Positions 58,481-60,612 of a stretch of DNA of 60,612 nucleotides are shown here, in pieces. The position numbers and the translations under genes are program-made. Each line of letters begins with the position of its first letter. The stretch's first letter is position 1. This DNA comes from CAZNKU01 sp045654805 (GTDB taxonomy: Bacteria; Bacillota; Clostridia; Monoglobales; Firm-18): positions 1 to 60,612 of the forward strand of contig JAZOOD010000017.1 in assembly GCA_045654805.1 (NCBI GenBank). Direction: 5' to 3'. Below the pieces are notes generated by a model. That model ran no database searches, was not told the DNA's origin, and worked only from the letters and a program-made list of their open reading frames with translations.

Positions 58481-58777
58481 ATGGCATTATCAAGAAATCA
58501 GTTTGCAAGGTCAGACTTTAGCAGAGAGGGTTACACATTAAATGAGGTTGAAGGAACATTCACCGGAACGCTTATGTGTAGCGTATGGGGCAGAAAATGT
58601 AACATTATCTGCTATGTAGAATTGGACGATGGCAGAAAAATCATTTGCACCGCCTTCCAACAGCAAGACAATTACTTGGGATTGGAAGATTACAAGGTCG
58701 GAGAACGACTTGAAGTAACCTACCAAAGGAACAAAAGAGGTAACAATAAGCTTATTGCAGTAAAACGAACAGAATAA
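58481..58777 (+). CDS. Conserved small protein of mobile elements
   Basis: A 98-residue protein with a strand-rich middle (GTFTGTLMCSVWGRKCNIICYVELDDGRK over residues 25-53, in which an OB-like fold is possible) and a basic C-terminus NKRGNNKLIAVKRTE. It recalls single-strand DNA-binding or ArdA-neighbour proteins found near MobC genes in clostridial elements. It has a strong AAGGAGG site. The function is not known. Confidence 0.65.
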   Translation: MALSRNQFARSDFSREGYTLNEVEGTFTGTLMCSVWGRKCNIICYVELDDGRKIICTAFQQQDNYLGLEDYKVGERLEVTYQRNKRGNNKLIAVKRTE

Positions 58778-58800
58778 CTGTCCGGTACTGTAACGAGCAG

Positions 58801-58890
58801 GGAACTTGTGTACCACAAATTCCGAAAAAGGCGGGACTTCCTCACGGAAATCCTGCCTTTACCCTTTGGGGAGTTCCCCAATCCCCCTGA
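58801..58890 (+). other. Candidate origin of transfer (oriT)
   Basis: Two imperfect inverted repeats lie just upstream of the MobC-like gene. The first spans 58801-58823 (GGAACTTGTG with CACAAATTCC). The second spans 58830-58857, whose 12-base arms pair with one mismatch and one G-U. The right arm of the second contains ATCCTGC (58850-58856), matching the IncP/MOB-P nick core ATCCTG/C. A short palindrome GGGGAGTTCCCC follows (58868-58879). This is the classic layout of an oriT before mobC and relaxase genes. The exact nick is inferred. Confidence 0.75.
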
Positions 58891-58915
58891 AAAATTTATG
58901 TTAGGAGTGAAAATT

Positions 58916-59314
58916 TTGAAAGAGAGAAAAGTGCAGTTAAAAATGCGAGCTACTGAAAAAGAAAAAGTTCGTATAGAAAACAAAGCCAAGAAATGCGGCT
59001 TGTCTGTTTCTGAATATATTCGTAAGAGAGCTTTGGGATATTCTCCCAAGGCTCTTTTGCCTGAAAGCTTTTATGAGTTTACAGAAAAGATTGGCATTTT
59101 GTATGAAGCACTCGGCACTTTAAACAGTACCGAACTTCAAGCAGAGGTGTTAAAACTGCTTGATGAAATTTATGCAAAGCTTCTTACACCTGGAAGAAAG
59201 GATGGTGGCCTAATGGGGTCCCCGCAAAGCCTGCTTTGTGGGGAAAAGGAACATCCACGGAATGGTGAGCTTTTTGACGCTTGCGGCAAAAACGATGAAT
59301 GGAGTGTGATGTGA
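58916..59314 (+). CDS. MobC-like relaxosome accessory protein
   Basis: A 132-residue protein starting at TTG 58916 behind TAGGAGTG. The N-terminus MKERKVQLKMRATEKEKVRI and the segment AKKCGLSVSEYIRKRALGYSP form the ribbon-helix-helix of MobC proteins that help relaxase nick oriT. An in-frame ATG at 58808 falls in the oriT hairpin and has no ribosome site. The last 35 residues (from GLMGSPQSLL) are encoded over a strong hairpin (59219-59244). They look like an extension beyond the usual MobC end. Confidence 0.87.
   Translation: MKERKVQLKMRATEKEKVRIENKAKKCGLSVSEYIRKRALGYSPKALLPESFYEFTEKIGILYEALGTLNSTELQAEVLKLLDEIYAKLLTPGRKDGGLMGSPQSLLCGEKEHPRNGELFDACGKNDEWSVM
59219..59244 (+). repeat. Strong inverted repeat inside the MobC 3' end
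   Basis: TCCCCGCAAAGC (59219-59230) and GCTTTGTGGGGA (59233-59244) pair over 12 bases with one G-U and almost no loop. It lies 60 bp before the relaxase start and may be an attenuator or a protein-binding dyad. Confidence 0.5.
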
Positions 59315-59315
59315 C

Positions 59316-60612
59316 GTGGCTACAACGGGATTTTGGCCTGTCAAAGGCTCATTAAAAGATGTTGTAAAATATGCAGAAAACCCTGACAAGACCACTAATC
59401 CAAAATATCTTGATGATGACTTGGCAGCGGCGCTTAAATATGTATCAAATGATGATAAAACAGATATGCAATTATTTGTCGGAGCAATCAACTGCCCACC
59501 CGTAAGAGCCTATGAGCAAATGATGGCAACAAAACGGCGATACGGAAAAACGGGCGGTAATGTAGCATATCACGGTTATCAGAGTTTTAGGTCAGGTGAA
59601 GTTACACCTAAAGAAGCTTTTGAGATAGGGCTTGAAACTGCAAGGCGTATGTGGGGCAAAGATTATGAGATTGTTGTTACTACGCATTTAAACACAGATA
59701 ATCTCCATAACCATTTCGTCATAAATTCTGTTTCATTCAACACGGGGCTTAAATTTGAAAACCACATTTCAGACCATAGGCGGTTAAGAGAAATATCCGA
59801 TGCGGTTTGTAAGGAATATGGGAAATCGGTTATTGAGGGTTCAAAATTTTACAATGCCGACAGAAATGCTTATTGGATACATAAGCGTGGCGGAAAAACC
59901 CATAGGGATATTCTTCGGGAAGATGTTGATTTGGCGATAAAACAAGCCGGAAATCTTTTGGAGTTTGAACGAATAATGTGCAACTTCGGATACACATTTA
60001 ACCGTAATATTATGACGGAGCATCCGTCAGTTATTACAAAAGGTTGGAAAAGAGCTGTTCGTATTGACAGTTTAGGCAAAGATTATGCAAGAGAAAGAAT
60101 CATAAGACGAATTGCCGACAATAAAATTTTTGTGAGTTCATTTGGTAAAAGTGAGCGTGTTCAAAGATCAAAACCGAAGCACACTCCGCTTATGGAACTT
60201 GAATATCAACTGCGGCGTGTTAAATATATGGATACTGTTGAAGCTCTGTTTTATTTACTGCTGGAACTCTTAAAGCCAAGCACTCCAAAACCCAACTACA
60301 CACCACCGTTATCTCCTGTATTGAGACAGGAATTAAGAAAATTTGAACAGTATCAAAAACAGTTCAGGCTCTTGCACGATGAACAAATCAACACCGTGCC
60401 GGAGCTTGAAGCATTTATAGGCAAATTATCAATGCAGATATGCCAACTTGAAGAAGAACGCTCAAAGACCGACAACAAACGCAGACGAGCTAAAACCGAT
60501 GATGATAAGGAAATGTATTTAGCAGAAATCAGAGGTATATCCGCACAAATAAAGCCTATACGGGATAAGCTCAAAATCGCAAAAGCGACTTTGGAAACAA
60601 TTCCGAAGATTG
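59316..60612 (+). CDS. Relaxase (MOB-P, MobA/VirD2-like), cut by window end
   Basis: A relaxase of at least 432 residues, open at the window edge. It starts with GTG 59316, one base after the MobC stop, behind GGAGTGTG. The N-terminus ATTGFWPVKGSLKDVVKYAENPDKT is typical of relaxases in clostridial elements. The HUH metal motif HLNTDNLHNHF lies near residue 123, and the probable catalytic Tyr is YHGYQSFRSGE near residue 88 or an N-terminal Tyr. Basic and coiled-coil-like regions follow after residue 300. It nicks oriT to start conjugative mobilisation. Confidence 0.92.
   Translation, partial: MATTGFWPVKGSLKDVVKYAENPDKTTNPKYLDDDLAAALKYVSNDDKTDMQLFVGAINCPPVRAYEQMMATKRRYGKTGGNVAYHGYQSFRSGEVTPKEAFEIGLETARRMWGKDYEIVVTTHLNTDNLHNHFVINSVSFNTGLKFENHISDHRRLREISDAVCKEYGKSVIEGSKFYNADRNAYWIHKRGGKTHRDILREDVDLAIKQAGNLLEFERIMCNFGYTFNRNIMTEHPSVITKGWKRAVRIDSLGKDYARERIIRRIADNKIFVSSFGKSERVQRSKPKHTPLMELEYQLRRVKYMDTVEALFYLLLELLKPSTPKPNYTPPLSPVLRQELRKFEQYQKQFRLLHDEQINTVPELEAFIGKLSMQICQLEEERSKTDNKRRRAKTDDDKEMYLAEIRGISAQIKPIRDKLKIAKATLETIPKI

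Larger units (their letters stand above)
29870..60612 (+). mobile_element. Integrative mobilizable or conjugative element (left part; right end outside)
   Basis: From just after gdhA the gene content changes to element-type genes: TnpV, DUF6809, SLOG, then a signalling cargo, then a sigma-like regulator, ParM/ParR pair, oriT-like hairpin, MobC-like protein and relaxase. The left edge must lie between 29,869 and about 30,060, where a 9-bp perfect inverted repeat (29903-29911 with 29923-29931) lacks a T tract. No integrase or direct repeat end is visible, so these should lie to the right of the window. Whether the cargo moves with the element is inferred from position. Confidence 0.65.

Noticed and set aside
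1..60612. CRISPR array
   Set aside because: No set of regularly spaced repeats of 20-40 bp was found. The TTGTCAT repeats are promoter elements and the 12-bp pair at 32186 has only two copies.

Overview
The window comes from a low-GC, spore-forming member of the class Clostridia, probably a gut or other anaerobic lineage. Supports for this are the AT-rich intergenic DNA with sigma-A promoters, strong AGGAGG-type ribosome sites, frequent TTG/GTG starts, spoVAD-spoVAE, a DUF6472 protein beside a phosphoribosyltransferase, and a Cys/Asn-rich small protein of a kind common in this class. Identifications rest on reading translations and motifs; no database search was run.

Region 1 (1-29,870) looks like ordinary chromosome. 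It holds two tRNA genes (Ser-GGA, Leu-TAA) and DNA and RNA maintenance genes: ung, an RluA-type pseudouridine synthase, RNase HI, a type IIA topoisomerase B subunit, an AlkD-like protein, a dGTPase-like HD protein, the CCA-adding enzyme and a YebC protein. It also has a COG0523 metallochaperone pair, spoVA genes, pgeF with a lipoprotein, glucose-6-phosphate isomerase, a DtxR/MntR regulator, several transporters, an NfeD/SPFH membrane pair and NADP-type glutamate dehydrogenase. Two small genes (14435-14575 and 24746-24910) were found by reading the sequence directly.

Region 2 (about 29,870-60,612, continuing past the right edge) looks like an integrative mobilizable or conjugative element. Its left part has TnpV, DUF6809, a secreted protein, a ribbon-helix-helix protein and a SLOG protein. 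Its right part has a sigma-like regulator, a ParM/ParR-type partition pair, a candidate oriT with an IncP-like nick motif, a MobC-like protein and a MOB-P-like relaxase cut by the window end.

Between these ends lies a 23-kb cargo of about 21 genes, all on the + strand, in three tandem transcription units. Each unit starts with the same promoter architecture: the 20-bp direct repeat TTTGTCATAGGTTTGTCATA, then exactly 10 bp, then a -10 box, with no consensus -35. Unit A (32.4-41.3 kb) encodes a guanine deaminase-like enzyme, exported and membrane proteins, an S-layer-anchored NlpC/P60-like protein, and a 7TM histidine kinase with a response regulator carrying a SARP-like DNA-binding domain. Unit B (41.4-47.4 kb) encodes an S-layer-anchored 5'-nucleotidase, a STAS protein, an acetyltransferase, a PAP2 phosphatase, a lipoprotein tyrosine phosphatase and a membrane protein. 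Unit C (47.5-55.4 kb) encodes a GGDEF cyclase, an unknown membrane-anchored protein, a RelA-type synthetase and a separate SpoT-type HD hydrolase, a second STAS protein, a PP2C phosphatase fused to a GHKL kinase, and a degenerate GHKL-like protein. I read this as a mobile signalling island that joins (p)ppGpp, c-di-GMP and STAS partner switching to phosphate or purine scavenging at the cell surface. The repeats resemble both an E. coli Pho box and a SARP heptamer array, so the regulator could be the island's own response regulator or the host's PhoB/PhoP. This is the most notable candidate system in the window.
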